The notes: generated from the sequence alone by a model not told the origin. Positions 1-9,009 are shown, counted from the first letter of the stretch. The stretch is DNA of 64,000 bases from Shouchella sp047238345 (GCF_047238345.1 NZ_JBDFMQ010000001.1:2728001-2792000); one strand, 5' to 3'. A program made the numbers and translations.

Positions 1-1149
1 TTCATACTCTCCTGTGTGTTCAATTACCGGGTGGATCGTAATGGTTCGCAGTGATTCTTTTGTTAATTGAATGGATTGGTTCAATTTGTTATATGCGCGA
101 ACATTACTACGATAAAAATGATTCTCAAGACTATACACATCTTTCCCATGCTCTAATCCTAGTTCATACGTATCCCGAATTTGCTTTTCAATCATTTCCT
201 TCATTAGCTCCAAAATTTCGTCAATTGTTCGAGAAGCCCCTAACGTTTCATCAGGTGGAAAGTCTAATAAAGACGCGTGTATGTCAAGATCAATATCAAA
301 AAACACTTCGCCATTATTAACTTCTGATTGAATCACGTTCTTTGGTCGGATAATATTTAATGCCGCAATGGTTTTTCCGTCTTCTTCAATTTGCAGCGGC
401 GTGTTTTCGGTATGATAATCAAGCCAGCGTATACCAGCAAGTTGCAAGTCTGAAAACGTTGTTGGTGCTTTCCCTCCTTTTAAAAGGACGGCTCCATTCG
501 AATGCACCGCATCTTTTTTCTTGCCGTTGTTATCTTTTAACTCTTTTTTACTAATATCAATTTTCGGTAAAACAACCGATCGCCCTTTCTCTGCATATGT
601 GCGCATTAACTGATGGAGCGTAATTGGTTCAACAAAGGATCGTTCTTTATAAACCGAATCTGGATTAAACAATACAGTGTGAACGGTATCCCCAAACATA
701 TTTGTGACAAGTAATAATTCTTCCAAGCTCTCTGTTGTTCCAAAGACCCAAGGTGTAGTCCGAACCTGTTGAAACCGATACAAGCCCTCGTTAATCTCAA
801 TGATTTCTTCATGCTCCAACGCATTCATGCTATAAACAATGACTGTAACATGCCCCCAGTGAAGCATCTGATTTGACCGAGAACTAAAGTTTTCTAAAGC
901 CATTAAAATTGTCTCGCCCCGCGCTTTTGCAACCCATGCACCAGATTCAGCTTGACTTGTTCCTTCTTGATTTACGGATAATTGACCAAAATCAATTGAT
1001 TGTGCATAAATGACATATTCTTCGTTGTCCTCATCAAAATCAACGCCAAGTGCCGTTATATACTGCACATCTTGCAAATCAGTTGCGTCCCAGCATCCGC
1101 TTATACTTATAGAGAATAGCAACAGGACTAGGAAAAAACCTTTCTTCAA
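1..1149 (-). CDS. Ger(x)C family spore germination lipoprotein, 3' end cut by window edge
   Basis: C subunit of a GerA-type germinant receptor, expected as a lipoprotein on the outer face of the spore inner membrane. The reading frame is open from 1149 to the window edge (383 codons), and family proteins are usually 370-400 residues, so only a few residues should be missing. The N-terminus is a lipoprotein signal with lipobox S-I-S-G-C19. It starts with TTG at 1147-1149, preceded by GGAGG, and overlaps the TGA stop of the A-subunit gene (TTGA), so translation is probably coupled. Family assignment rests on the signal, the position after GerB and GerA genes, and the length. Confidence 0.85.
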   Translation of the reverse strand, partial: MKKGFFLVLLLFSISISGCWDATDLQDVQYITALGVDFDEDNEEYVIYAQSIDFGQLSVNQEGTSQAESGAWVAKARGETILMALENFSSRSNQMLHWGHVTVIVYSMNALEHEEIIEINEGLYRFQQVRTTPWVFGTTESLEELLLVTNMFGDTVHTVLFNPDSVYKERSFVEPITLHQLMRTYAEKGRSVVLPKIDISKKELKDNNGKKKDAVHSNGAVLLKGGKAPTTFSDLQLAGIRWLDYHTENTPLQIEEDGKTIAALNIIRPKNVIQSEVNNGEVFFDIDLDIHASLLDFPPDETLGASRTIDEILELMKEMIEKQIRDTYELGLEHGKDVYSLENHFYRSNVRAYNKLNQSIQLTKESLRTITIHPVIEHTGEYE

Positions 1150-2606
1150 CGAGATCGCCTCCTCGTTGAGTCCACTGTTTTTAACGTCGCAGGTCTACGT
1201 TTACGCCATTCCCATGGTTTAACAACGACAGCCGAAAGAAAATCTTTTTTATTAAACGGAGAAATGGGAGAAAGATAAGGCAGACTGAAGGATTCTAAGC
1301 TCGCTAGATAGACAATAATAGAAATGACCGCAATACAGAATCCAAACATTCCCAGAAAGGCCGATAAGATTAAGACATAAATGCGAATAATGGATACAGT
1401 TCCTGACAACACTTGACTTGTAATTGCAAATGTGGAAACAACCGTTAACCCAACCACAACGAGCATCGTTGGCGATGTTAAACCAGCTCGAATTGCCGCA
1501 TCTCCAATAATTAACCCCCCAACAACAGCCAACGTTTGGCCAACAGACTTCGGTAACGTCGTCCCAGCCTCCCTAAACAACTCAAACAACACAATCATTA
1601 AAAATATTTCAAGCGTTGACGATAATGGTAAACCAAGGCGTGAAACGTAGATTGTGGCTAGAAAAGGTAATGGGAGTTGATCAACATGAAACGTGTTTAG
1701 CGCAATCCACAATCCAGGTAAAAACAATGCCAAAATTAGTCCTGTTATCCGCAATAAACGTTGGAAGGCAACAAACAGAAAGGAGTTGTGGAGATCCTCA
1801 GCCGTTTTTAAAACAAACATTAAATTTACTGGCGCAATGACGGCTCCTGGCGAACCATCAATTAATACTGCAAACCGACCGTTTTCTAAACAAGCGGAGA
1901 CGAAATCAGGACGACTGGAGAACACAGTCAGTGGAAAGAACGTAAATTTTGTATTTGTTAATCGTTCTTCTACTTCTGCTAAACTCAAAACCGAATCTGT
2001 ATCAATGGCTAAAATTTGATCGCGTACATCCTTTAATACTTCTTCACGAGCAATATCTTTCATATAAAGTAACGTTAGCTGAACTTGACCTCGTTTGCCA
2101 ACTGTGTAAGATTCATTCACTAGAGCACTCGTTCTGAGACGTTTCCGAACAAGAGCAATGTTTTCTTCTACATCTTCTGTGAACCCATCTCGAGGGCCCC
2201 GAAAAGAAATTTCCGTATTCGATTCTTCCGGTTGTCTCTTCGGAAACTTCGGCAGTTCGATCTTCACAACCGTATTGTTTTGTTGGTCATACATGAAAAC
2301 AAAGCCTGAGAAGACATCCTTAATCACGTCTTCTTCAGATGTTTCTTTTGGAACGGGAAATGCTTGAAGCTGATTGATTGTTGTGACATGATGAAGAAAA
2401 TCTTCATTTACTTGGCTGAAAATAGTGTACATCGCAGGGATGGTTTCGGTTTTTAGCGTTTTTACATCTACAATTGAATGGCAATAAATCAATTCAACAG
2501 CATAATTAGGCTCTTCTTGAAAAGTAAGCGACTCGATAATGACATCGTCGCTACTTTCTAGTTGCTTTTTAATCGCTTCAATCGAAAACTTAGAACGATG
2601 CCCCAT
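1146..2606 (-). CDS. GerA family spore germination protein (receptor A subunit)
   Basis: A subunit of a nutrient germinant receptor in the spore inner membrane (GerAA/GerKA/GerBA family, 486 residues, normal length). Residues 1-240 form the hydrophilic N-terminal domain and contain the family-type stretch DGSPGAVIAPV near residue 250. Several membrane segments follow between about 290 and 440, and the basic tail ends RRRSR. The ATG at 2606 lies inside the end of the upstream B-subunit gene (17-nt overlap), with AAAAGGAGG ahead of it. The germinant cannot be told from sequence; amino acids or sugars are typical for the family. Confidence 0.93.
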   Translation of the reverse strand: MGHRSKFSIEAIKKQLESSDDVIIESLTFQEEPNYAVELIYCHSIVDVKTLKTETIPAMYTIFSQVNEDFLHHVTTINQLQAFPVPKETSEEDVIKDVFSGFVFMYDQQNNTVVKIELPKFPKRQPEESNTEISFRGPRDGFTEDVEENIALVRKRLRTSALVNESYTVGKRGQVQLTLLYMKDIAREEVLKDVRDQILAIDTDSVLSLAEVEERLTNTKFTFFPLTVFSSRPDFVSACLENGRFAVLIDGSPGAVIAPVNLMFVLKTAEDLHNSFLFVAFQRLLRITGLILALFLPGLWIALNTFHVDQLPLPFLATIYVSRLGLPLSSTLEIFLMIVLFELFREAGTTLPKSVGQTLAVVGGLIIGDAAIRAGLTSPTMLVVVGLTVVSTFAITSQVLSGTVSIIRIYVLILSAFLGMFGFCIAVISIIVYLASLESFSLPYLSPISPFNKKDFLSAVVVKPWEWRKRRPATLKTVDSTRRRSR

Positions 2607-3693
2607 CTTGATTCCTCCTTTTCTTCGGTTTTTTCACTTTCTTGAAACTGACAATCCAAAGCCATAGCATCACACAGCACGTAAAGACAAACGAGAACGG
2701 CATGTAAAAACGACTTAAGTAAATCGAAAAATTCGGTTCATCAAGAGGAATGAACAACGATAGCCACAATAAACCGCACAACACAAAAATCGTAATGAAT
2801 CGAGATTTAGGGGTTTGCTTGCCTAACAAATCAGCTGCTACATAAAGACCCAGAGCTTGTCTTGTGAAAGCACCAGCTAACCACTGAAAAATAGAGAAGA
2901 AATCAAGTCTTGTTAAATACTTACCAAGCTCTAATATTCGCCATTGTGAAAAGGCTGGATATTTCATACGCTGCGCCTCTTCAATTCCGAAGATGGTAAT
3001 GGCTCCTACCAATGGTCCAAGGGCCAACCCAAATAATAAGAAGGCAAGAATATAGAGATGTGATTTCTTTAATTTTGATCGTGCATGATGTTGAATAAAT
3101 AGCAAAAAGACCAGTTCAGCAAATCCACATATCACAAGTAATGCACTTAGAAGAGCGGAAGTTGATCCATTCTCAAATATTGGCAACAACAAGGTATAAT
3201 CTTTTTCTTTCATATTGCCAATTCCGACTAGAAAACCAAAAGAAACAACGATTGGTAACAAGATCCCAGCTGTAAAAGCGATGGTTCGGATACCATAATA
3301 AGCGGCAAATCCACACAAGATTAAGTACGGTAGAGCCAAGACAGGATTCGGGGTTAGTTTTAAATATGTACTTGTCGTCCAACTAATTGTTGAATATAGA
3401 GTGGTATAGCTAAAAACGGTTAAATAGATAAACATCAGTATTCCAAATAGATACGTACTAACAGTTGATGAGCGCGCTCCAACAAAATCAACAATGTGCT
3501 CTTGCTTTGTTCGTTTATGAATAAACACAATGATTGGCACCCAAATAAGAAGGAAAATAGATGAGAGTAGAACCCCAACCCATGAATCTTTCTCACCAAA
3601 CTGCAATAGGATTGGCATCATAATGACATGATTCATTAGTCCACTTGATAGTAAAATTAACGGGAACAGTTGCAACATCGTCACAGATCTCAA
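2590..3693 (-). CDS. GerB family spore germination protein (receptor B subunit)
   Basis: Integral membrane B subunit of the germinant receptor, related to amino-acid/polyamine transporters, with about ten hydrophobic segments and a basic C-terminus (KKVKKPKKRR). I place the start at TTG 3693, because GAGGTG lies 6-7 nt upstream and the protein then begins LRSVTMLQLF, as GerB proteins usually do. An ATG at 3723 in the same frame adds ten residues but has no clear ribosome binding site. It is first in the operon, so the order is B-A-C rather than the usual A-B-C. Confidence 0.88.
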   Translation of the reverse strand: MRSVTMLQLFPLILLSSGLMNHVIMMPILLQFGEKDSWVGVLLSSIFLLIWVPIIVFIHKRTKQEHIVDFVGARSSTVSTYLFGILMFIYLTVFSYTTLYSTISWTTSTYLKLTPNPVLALPYLILCGFAAYYGIRTIAFTAGILLPIVVSFGFLVGIGNMKEKDYTLLLPIFENGSTSALLSALLVICGFAELVFLLFIQHHARSKLKKSHLYILAFLLFGLALGPLVGAITIFGIEEAQRMKYPAFSQWRILELGKYLTRLDFFSIFQWLAGAFTRQALGLYVAADLLGKQTPKSRFITIFVLCGLLWLSLFIPLDEPNFSIYLSRFYMPFSFVFTCCVMLWLWIVSFKKVKKPKKRRNQDGASF

Positions 3694-3767
3694 TTCTCTC
3701 ACCTCGCAATCTGCCCTTATCATTCCAGAGGGGTGAGATATTTATGCAAGCGGAGAAAATAGAAGAA

Positions 3768-3793
3768 GCTCACATCCATGCTTGAATGTGAGC
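3768..3793 (-). terminator. Putative intrinsic terminator of the sugar-acid operon
   Basis: Inverted repeat GCTCACAT / ATGTGAGC (8 bp, 10-nt loop) just after the GntP permease gene on the minus strand, followed by a pyrimidine-rich but broken T tract. It separates the sugar-acid operon from the germination operon. The poor T tract lowers confidence. Confidence 0.5.
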
Positions 3794-3799
3794 AAAATT

Positions 3800-5167
3800 T
3801 TAAAAGAAAAAGTCTGCAATAATTAGCATAATTAATGACACAAACCATGCAATCGTTGTCGGAACAGACCACACAAGAATCTGCTCTTTGGCTTGTTTAA
3901 TGCCAATTGTTCGGTTCACGACCCAGAATAGACTATCGTTAAAATAAGAGAAAAACAGAGAACCAAGTGCCGCTGCCTGAGCTGCTAACACCATATTTAC
4001 GTCCATACCCGACAAAATTGGTGCTGTAATGGACGCGGCTGTAATCATGGCCACCGTTCCACTTCCTTGAATGAATCGAACAAGCGTTGCAACAACAAAC
4101 GGTAATAAAATCGCGGGAATTCCCGTATTTACGACAATTTCTGCAATATGGTCGCCAACGCCCGTTGCACGAAGAACAAATCCTAATGCCCCACCTGCAC
4201 CGGTAACAAGTAACACAATACCTGCTTGTTTAATTCCTTCTTCCATTCGATCAAGTGCTTCTGAACGTCGAACATGTCCGAATAATCCATAAATTGCTAG
4301 TAGTACCCCGATACCTACTGCGATTATTGGAGCCCCAAAAAATTGCACGTATTCTACCCACATACCAGACAATTCCATCGCTGAGGTCGTCGTATTTAAG
4401 AAGATTAAGAACACCGGGACAAAAATTGGTAAAGCCGAGCGTAGAAGTGAAGGCAAGTCTTTGTTTTCTTTTTCTTCCATCCACTCTTCAATTGTTACTT
4501 CTTTTTCAGGGCGAATCCAGTCAAGTCCATCGTCACTTGGTAACTGATAAATTCGCTTCCCAAGCCATTTCGCGTATAACACCATAGAGATAACAATGGG
4601 AATCCCAAACAACATCCCTGAAATAATCATCCAACCAATATCTATGCCAAAAATTCCAGCTACACCTAGCGGACCTGGTGTTGGTGGCACCGCACTATGA
4701 ATGACAACCGCACCACCGGCTAAAGCGATGGCGAGTGTAACAATGGAACGGCCAGTTTTCTTTGATAACGCTTTCGCCAATGGGCTTAAAATAATAAAGG
4801 CGGAATCAACAAAAATGGGAATCGACACAATATAACCAGTGACCGCCATCGCCCACTCTTCTTTTCGTTTTCCTAACCACTTCACGACTGTATAAGCGAG
4901 TCGTTCAGCCGCCCCTGAGACTTCAAGAATTCGGCCCATCATCACACCAAAACCGATGACAATGGCAATGGATCCTAACGTATTACCAAACCCTTCTGTG
5001 ATTGCATCAACGACCGCTGTTGGCGTCATTCCTCCCACTAAACCTGTAATAGATGCAGCAATAATTAATGCTAAGAACACGTGAACCTTTGTTTTTACGA
5101 CTAAGAAAATTAACACAACAATTGCAATTGCAAGTCCGAGTATCATTTGCGTACCAGATACGTCCAT
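3800..5167 (-). CDS. GntP family sugar-acid permease
   Basis: Polytopic inner-membrane transporter of the gluconate:H+ symporter family (455 residues, about 12-14 hydrophobic segments). Stretches such as VPPTPGPLGVAGIFG (near residue 160) and FIQGSGTVAMITAAS (near residue 365) are typical of GntP proteins. It is last in a minus-strand operon behind a DeoR regulator, a DUF1537 kinase and PdxA2. The likely substrate is therefore a four-carbon sugar acid such as D-threonate or D-erythronate, rather than gluconate; this is inferred from context. GGGGG lies upstream of the ATG. Confidence 0.9.
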   Translation of the reverse strand: MDVSGTQMILGLAIAIVVLIFLVVKTKVHVFLALIIAASITGLVGGMTPTAVVDAITEGFGNTLGSIAIVIGFGVMMGRILEVSGAAERLAYTVVKWLGKRKEEWAMAVTGYIVSIPIFVDSAFIILSPLAKALSKKTGRSIVTLAIALAGGAVVIHSAVPPTPGPLGVAGIFGIDIGWMIISGMLFGIPIVISMVLYAKWLGKRIYQLPSDDGLDWIRPEKEVTIEEWMEEKENKDLPSLLRSALPIFVPVFLIFLNTTTSAMELSGMWVEYVQFFGAPIIAVGIGVLLAIYGLFGHVRRSEALDRMEEGIKQAGIVLLVTGAGGALGFVLRATGVGDHIAEIVVNTGIPAILLPFVVATLVRFIQGSGTVAMITAASITAPILSGMDVNMVLAAQAAALGSLFFSYFNDSLFWVVNRTIGIKQAKEQILVWSVPTTIAWFVSLIMLIIADFFF

Positions 5168-5186
5168 AACCCTATCCCCCTAAACG

Positions 5187-5200
5187 CGTAAGCGCTTTAA
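5187..5200. promoter_or_regulatory. Candidate cre site (CcpA operator)
   Basis: CGTAAGCGCTTTAA has the AAGCGCTT core of catabolite-responsive elements and matches seven of the nine fixed positions of the TGNAANCGNTNNCA consensus. It lies between pdxA2 and the permease gene, where CcpA binding could cause roadblock repression under good carbon supply. Prediction only. Confidence 0.4.
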
Positions 5201-5247
5201 TCGTTAATAAAGAGTGAAGGACTGATTAACAGCCCTCCATAAGTGCT

Positions 5248-6246
5248 TTATTCTTTTCCTGCAAAATGTGGTGCGTACTTAGCTGCTAACTTAATGGACT
5301 CTTCCATTGAGACGGAGCTTGCAATCCCTTGGCCAGCAATATCAAACGCCGTACCGTGATCAACGGACGTACGTAAAAATGGTAATCCATTTGTAATGGA
5401 AATCGTGCGGTGAAAATCTGTCATTTTTGCTGCGATGTGTCCTTGATCATGATATAAGGATAAAACCGCATCATAGCGTCCATTTAACGCTTGGAAGAAG
5501 ACGGAGTCTGCTGGAACTGGTCCGACTGCATCAATCCCGCTCTCTTTTGCGAGTTCAATGCCAGGCTTAATTTCGTCCATTTCCTCTGTTCCGAATAAAC
5601 CATTCTCTCCACTATGTGGGTTTAAACCTGCAACTGCAAACGTTCGCTTTTCTACCCCTAGCTTTTGTAGAGCTGCATCACAGCGAACTAAATAATCATG
5701 CACACGCTCTTTTGTCATTTGACCAATCGCATCTTTTAACGATAAATGTCTTGTTAAGAAAAAGATCCGCATATTACGTACTTCAAACATGGTTAATGGA
5801 TCATCGATATTGGCAATACCGGCGAGCATTTCCGTATGACCAATGTAAGGAACGTTGCCTGCTTTTAATGATTCTTTGTTAATCGGCGCTGTCGCCATTG
5901 CTTGCGCTTCATTTGCTCGACAAAGCTCTGCCGCATGTTTGATGTAGATAAAAGCAGCTTCTCCATTTTTTCCGTTCACTTGACCAAATTCATATTCTGG
6001 TAAATCCGGAAAATCTATTAAATCAATTGTACCAAATTCACCTTTTGCTTCACTTGCTTTTTCAATTTTGTTAATCTTGAAGTCTACTTCTTTTACAGAA
6101 AACAAGCTTTCCAACACTCGTGCATTTCCGATTACAACCGGCGTACACACATCGTAAATCTCTTGTTTATTTAATGACCCTAGTGTAATTTCTGGTCCAA
6201 TCCCTGCTGGATCCCCCATTGTAATTGCAATTACTGGTTTCATCAT
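5248..6246 (-). CDS. pdxA2: 4-phospho-D-threonate / 4-phospho-D-erythronate dehydrogenase (PdxA2)
   Basis: NAD-dependent PdxA-family dehydrogenase (332 residues). PdxA2 enzymes oxidise and decarboxylate 4-phospho-D-threonate or 4-phospho-D-erythronate to dihydroxyacetone phosphate. Visible signs are MGDPAGIGPEI at the N-terminus, a metal-binding His in the YIGHTEML region, and YHDQGHIAAK followed by TSVDHGTAFDIAG near the C-terminus. It sits 3 nt after the DUF1537 kinase gene with GGAGG at spacing 7 before ATG 6246. The kinase partner and GntP permease favour the sugar-acid role over pyridoxal phosphate synthesis, and Bacillaceae make PLP through PdxST. Confidence 0.88.
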   Translation of the reverse strand: MMKPVIAITMGDPAGIGPEITLGSLNKQEIYDVCTPVVIGNARVLESLFSVKEVDFKINKIEKASEAKGEFGTIDLIDFPDLPEYEFGQVNGKNGEAAFIYIKHAAELCRANEAQAMATAPINKESLKAGNVPYIGHTEMLAGIANIDDPLTMFEVRNMRIFFLTRHLSLKDAIGQMTKERVHDYLVRCDAALQKLGVEKRTFAVAGLNPHSGENGLFGTEEMDEIKPGIELAKESGIDAVGPVPADSVFFQALNGRYDAVLSLYHDQGHIAAKMTDFHRTISITNGLPFLRTSVDHGTAFDIAGQGIASSVSMEESIKLAAKYAPHFAGKE

Positions 6247-6249
6247 TCA

Positions 6250-7548
6250 TCATCCTCCAATTTTTGTCGCTGCTTGATCAATAAATTTCACACATTCATA
6301 GATGGCTTTTTTATCTCCGATCAGTCCACCTTTTGTTACAACAGGTAGTCCATCAAAGTACCCGCCATCAAAAGTTCCATACGCTGCAAGCGGCATGACT
6401 TCATCTTTAAGGGCGATTCCGTTCGCTCTTCCTAAAGCACAGACAGAAGCGGTAACATCGCCTCCACTTGTAAAACAACCCGCAAATGTTAACTGCTCTT
6501 GTGTTAATAACTTTCGGCTAATTGTGGCAAGTCCATCTGTAATTCGCTTTGCCAGCGCATCTTGACTTTTGCCTTCTTGCTCAGCTTTGGCTTTCAATGG
6601 GACGAGTTTTTGACCGCTTTTATGTGTGGTCACAATAAGAACACGATCTACCTTTGCTTGTTCTAGGGCAGCTCCTGTCGCGCGTTCCACTTCTTTATCC
6701 CACGTACTGCTGTAACTAGCCAACATCGCTGGATCGACATAAACAGGGGTTGAGGCTGTTTTTTCGATTAGATAAGTAAGCTGTTCTCCTGTTAAACTCG
6801 TTGCACTTCCAACCGATACGAGAATCGTGCCGTTTTGGTTCTCTTGCTGTAACAAAGCGCGGGCATAATTTGCTGTTAATGGTCCCGGATCTGCACAAAG
6901 GATTTGTCTCTGAAGCATTGTTAATGCGAGCGCTACTTTTTCAATTTGTTCCGTTGTCATCGCGTCAACAATGATGATGCGATTGCCTTGACTGATTTCT
7001 TTTTGAATGGCCGTTTCAATTGCTGATTCCGTTTTCATTACTGTACTTAATGAAACAAATCCAACAGGGTGCCTTGTCTTTTCTGCTAGTAAATCGGGAA
7101 TAAACGATTCCGTTATTGGAGCAATCGGATCTTTTGAGACATATGTTTCTTGCAACGGTACCCCATCTAATAATAGATAACCTCCTGCCATTGTTCGCCC
7201 AGACTCTGGAAACGATGGCATCACGATGCTAATTGCATCTTCAGTCATATGCGAGAGCATTTCGTCAATTTCAGCGCCAATATTTCCACGAAATGTACTG
7301 TCAATTCGTTTCGTAAACACATCAGCTCCCCAAGCTTGAAGTTCCTTCATCGCTCGTCCTACACGCTGGCTCGCAATAGCTTCGTCAATATATCGGCTAT
7401 CGGTATCCATCACAACGGCATCTACATAACTATTTTCTGGTAAGCTTGCACTATGAACAATGGTTGTTGCCTGAAAACCTTGTTTCACTAGCTTGACACC
7501 TGATGCATTGGCGCCTGTTAAATCGTCTGCAATCACGCCAACCTTCAT
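6250..7548 (-). CDS. DUF1537 four-carbon acid sugar kinase
   Basis: ATP-dependent kinase of the DUF1537 (OtnK/DtnK) family, 432 residues. It should phosphorylate a four-carbon sugar acid at the 4-position, supplying PdxA2. The N-terminal substrate domain starts with VGVIADDLTGANASGV and has KRIDSTFRGNIGAE near residue 80. The C-terminal nucleotide domain contains FTSGGDVTASVC and PLAAYGTFDGGYFDGLPVVTKGG split around residues 365-410, with a glycine-rich end. The choice between D-threonate and D-erythronate cannot be made from sequence. GGGGG lies before the ATG; there is a 27-nt gap to the regulator gene. Confidence 0.9.
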   Translation of the reverse strand: MKVGVIADDLTGANASGVKLVKQGFQATTIVHSASLPENSYVDAVVMDTDSRYIDEAIASQRVGRAMKELQAWGADVFTKRIDSTFRGNIGAEIDEMLSHMTEDAISIVMPSFPESGRTMAGGYLLLDGVPLQETYVSKDPIAPITESFIPDLLAEKTRHPVGFVSLSTVMKTESAIETAIQKEISQGNRIIIVDAMTTEQIEKVALALTMLQRQILCADPGPLTANYARALLQQENQNGTILVSVGSATSLTGEQLTYLIEKTASTPVYVDPAMLASYSSTWDKEVERATGAALEQAKVDRVLIVTTHKSGQKLVPLKAKAEQEGKSQDALAKRITDGLATISRKLLTQEQLTFAGCFTSGGDVTASVCALGRANGIALKDEVMPLAAYGTFDGGYFDGLPVVTKGGLIGDKKAIYECVKFIDQAATKIGG

Positions 7549-7575
7549 TTTGCATGCCCCCTTTCTATTCCATCG

Positions 7576-8331
7576 CTACACCTGTATGATCTTTTCATGG
7601 TATTGGCCGAGTTCATGTAACCCCAGATCAGAATCGGTTATGATTCCTGCAACTTGATCGAGTCTGCAAACATGGGCAAACGATTGCTGCGCAAATTTAC
7701 TAGAATCACATAAGAGCCATGTTTCACGCGCAGATTGAATCATTAGTTGCTTCATTTTTGCTTTTTCAAGGGTTGGTGCCATCACACCTGATAACGCATT
7801 AACTGCATGCGCACCAAGTAAAAATAGATCAACGTGAATAGACTCAATCAATGCCTGCGCTTGACTGCCGTATAAAGCACCAACTTCTGCCTGTACTTCA
7901 CCACCTGTCACAATACATGTAACAGATGAATGCACAAGTTCAGCAGCGATTTTAATATCATTCGTGACTACGGTTAAATCTTGACGATCTTTAATGAGAC
8001 GAGCCACTTCAAGTGTCGTGGTTCCTGAATCAAGTAAGATGGTTGAATTCGATTCAATCAGTGTCACTGCTTTTTTAGCAATTTCTTTCTTTGCATCTAG
8101 ATGTTCGACTTCTTTTCTAGCATAAGGCGTTTCCCGAATTAATGCTTTTTGCGGGATGGCCCCTCCAGGTGTTCGTATTACTTGGTTATCTGCTTCTAGC
8201 TGCGTTAAATCTCGACGAATGGTCATCTGAGATACGTTCAATTGCTCCGCTAACTCTTCAATTTCAACTTTTCCATTTGATTCTAAAAGATTTTGAATGA
8301 CGTTTTTTCGTTCTTGTGCTTTCATGTTCAT
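7576..8331 (-). CDS. DeoR/GlpR family transcriptional regulator
   Basis: First gene of the sugar-acid operon and presumably its repressor. Residues 5-60 form the DeoR helix-turn-helix (EELAEQLNVSQMTIRRDL). The rest is the sugar-phosphate isomerase-like sensor domain, with LDSGTTTLEVA and VVTNDI. The effector is probably a phosphorylated pathway intermediate, as in other DeoR proteins. I start at ATG 8331 because AAAGGTG lies about 6 nt upstream; a GTG at 8340 would add three residues. Candidate operator repeats lie just upstream. Confidence 0.88.
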   Translation of the reverse strand: MNMKAQERKNVIQNLLESNGKVEIEELAEQLNVSQMTIRRDLTQLEADNQVIRTPGGAIPQKALIRETPYARKEVEHLDAKKEIAKKAVTLIESNSTILLDSGTTTLEVARLIKDRQDLTVVTNDIKIAAELVHSSVTCIVTGGEVQAEVGALYGSQAQALIESIHVDLFLLGAHAVNALSGVMAPTLEKAKMKQLMIQSARETWLLCDSSKFAQQSFAHVCRLDQVAGIITDSDLGLHELGQYHEKIIQV

Positions 8332-8351
8332 TTCTAACACCTTTCACTGTT

Positions 8352-8380
8352 AATTTAAAACATTATTCGACATAAGTCAA
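8352..8380 (-). promoter_or_regulatory. Putative sigma-A promoter of deoR operon (proximal)
   Basis: On the minus strand, TTGACT (8375-8380) and TAAATT (8352-8357) are separated by exactly 17 nt, about 20 nt before the deoR start. The -35 box is strong and the -10 box fair. Confidence 0.5.
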
Positions 8381-8381
8381 C

Positions 8382-8446
8382 ATTAATTTGTTTAATTTTT
8401 TCATATATTGTTTATTATTTACGTTAAATCTTCATTTATGTGTTTA
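8382..8446 (-). promoter_or_regulatory. Three imperfect direct repeats, candidate DeoR operators
   Basis: The minus strand carries TAAACA three times (complement of TGTTTA at 8389, 8409 and 8441), each followed within a few bases by an A/T-rich ATG-containing segment. Start-to-start spacing is 20 and 32 bp, near whole helical turns. They lie between two promoter-like sequences, where an autoregulating DeoR protein would be expected to bind. The region is very A/T-rich, so chance is not excluded. Confidence 0.35.
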
Positions 8447-8459
8447 TTTTTCTCAATTA

Positions 8460-8487
8460 AGTATAGCAAATTAAGGTCAAATGACAA
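8460..8487 (-). promoter_or_regulatory. Putative sigma-A promoter of deoR operon (distal)
   Basis: TTGTCA (minus strand, 8482-8487) and TATACT (8460-8465) with a 16-nt spacer. Both boxes match five of six consensus bases. Transcription would run through the repeats at 8382-8446. Confidence 0.45.
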
Positions 8488-8535
8488 ACGAAAACCATAT
8501 TACATATGGAAACACGAGGAACGTGAGAAATAAAA

Positions 8536-8561
8536 AAACACTTCCTCATGAGGAAGTGTTT
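8536..8561 (-). terminator. Intrinsic terminator after tRNA-Ala
   Basis: Perfect palindrome AAACACTTCCTC / GAGGAAGTGTTT followed on the minus strand by a run of seven T. It lies 13 nt past the tRNA 3' end and also insulates the deoR operon. Confidence 0.85.
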
Positions 8562-8573
8562 CACAATAACTGA

Positions 8574-8646
8574 TGGAGCCTAGGGGGCTCGAACCCCTGA
8601 CCTCTTCGCTGCCAGCGAAGCGCTCTCCCAGCTGAGCTAAGGCCCC
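8574..8646 (-). tRNA. tRNA-Ala (anticodon GGC)
   Basis: The minus strand folds into a complete cloverleaf of 73 nt without encoded CCA. The acceptor stem pairs GGGGCCT with AGGCTCC and contains the G3:U70 wobble pair that identifies alanine tRNAs. The anticodon stem CTTCG/CGAAG holds loop CTGGCAG with anticodon GGC, reading GCC/GCU codons. The T arm is AGGGG-TTCGAGC-CCCCT. Confidence 0.96.
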
Positions 8647-8798
8647 GAATATGTATGGAGTTGATTGTACTCTCATAATATATCATAGACAGCCTCAACG
8701 GGACAAGCGCTTTTTATCGTGGAAACCGTCCGTTTGATCGTGATCATATCGGGTATTGATAAACAAAGCACAAGGAGGAATAAAGGGAGTATAAAACG

Positions 8799-8987
8799 AT
8801 GGTTCGGTTTAACAAATGGATTAACGCATTGGTTTTAGCGATGATAGGCGGTAGTGTTTACTTCTTCTTATCTCTCATTTACGATGATCATGTAAAGTGG
8901 GTGAATGCGCTCGCTATCACTGTAGCGCTTTTTTTAACCCATACATTCCTTATCCCAAGAATTTTCAATAAGCGGAAATCTAAATGA
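8799..8987 (+). CDS. Small two-helix membrane protein, unknown function
   Basis: 62-residue protein with two hydrophobic segments (about residues 8-28 and 35-53) and a basic end (RIFNKRKSK), suggesting a hairpin with the C-terminus inside. AAGGAGG occurs upstream. It is first of three tiny membrane-protein genes in a row on the plus strand. I do not recognise the family. Confidence 0.65.
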   Translation: MVRFNKWINALVLAMIGGSVYFFLSLIYDDHVKWVNALAITVALFLTHTFLIPRIFNKRKSK

Positions 8988-9009
8988 TTTTGCTTAGGAG
9001 TTGAACTGA

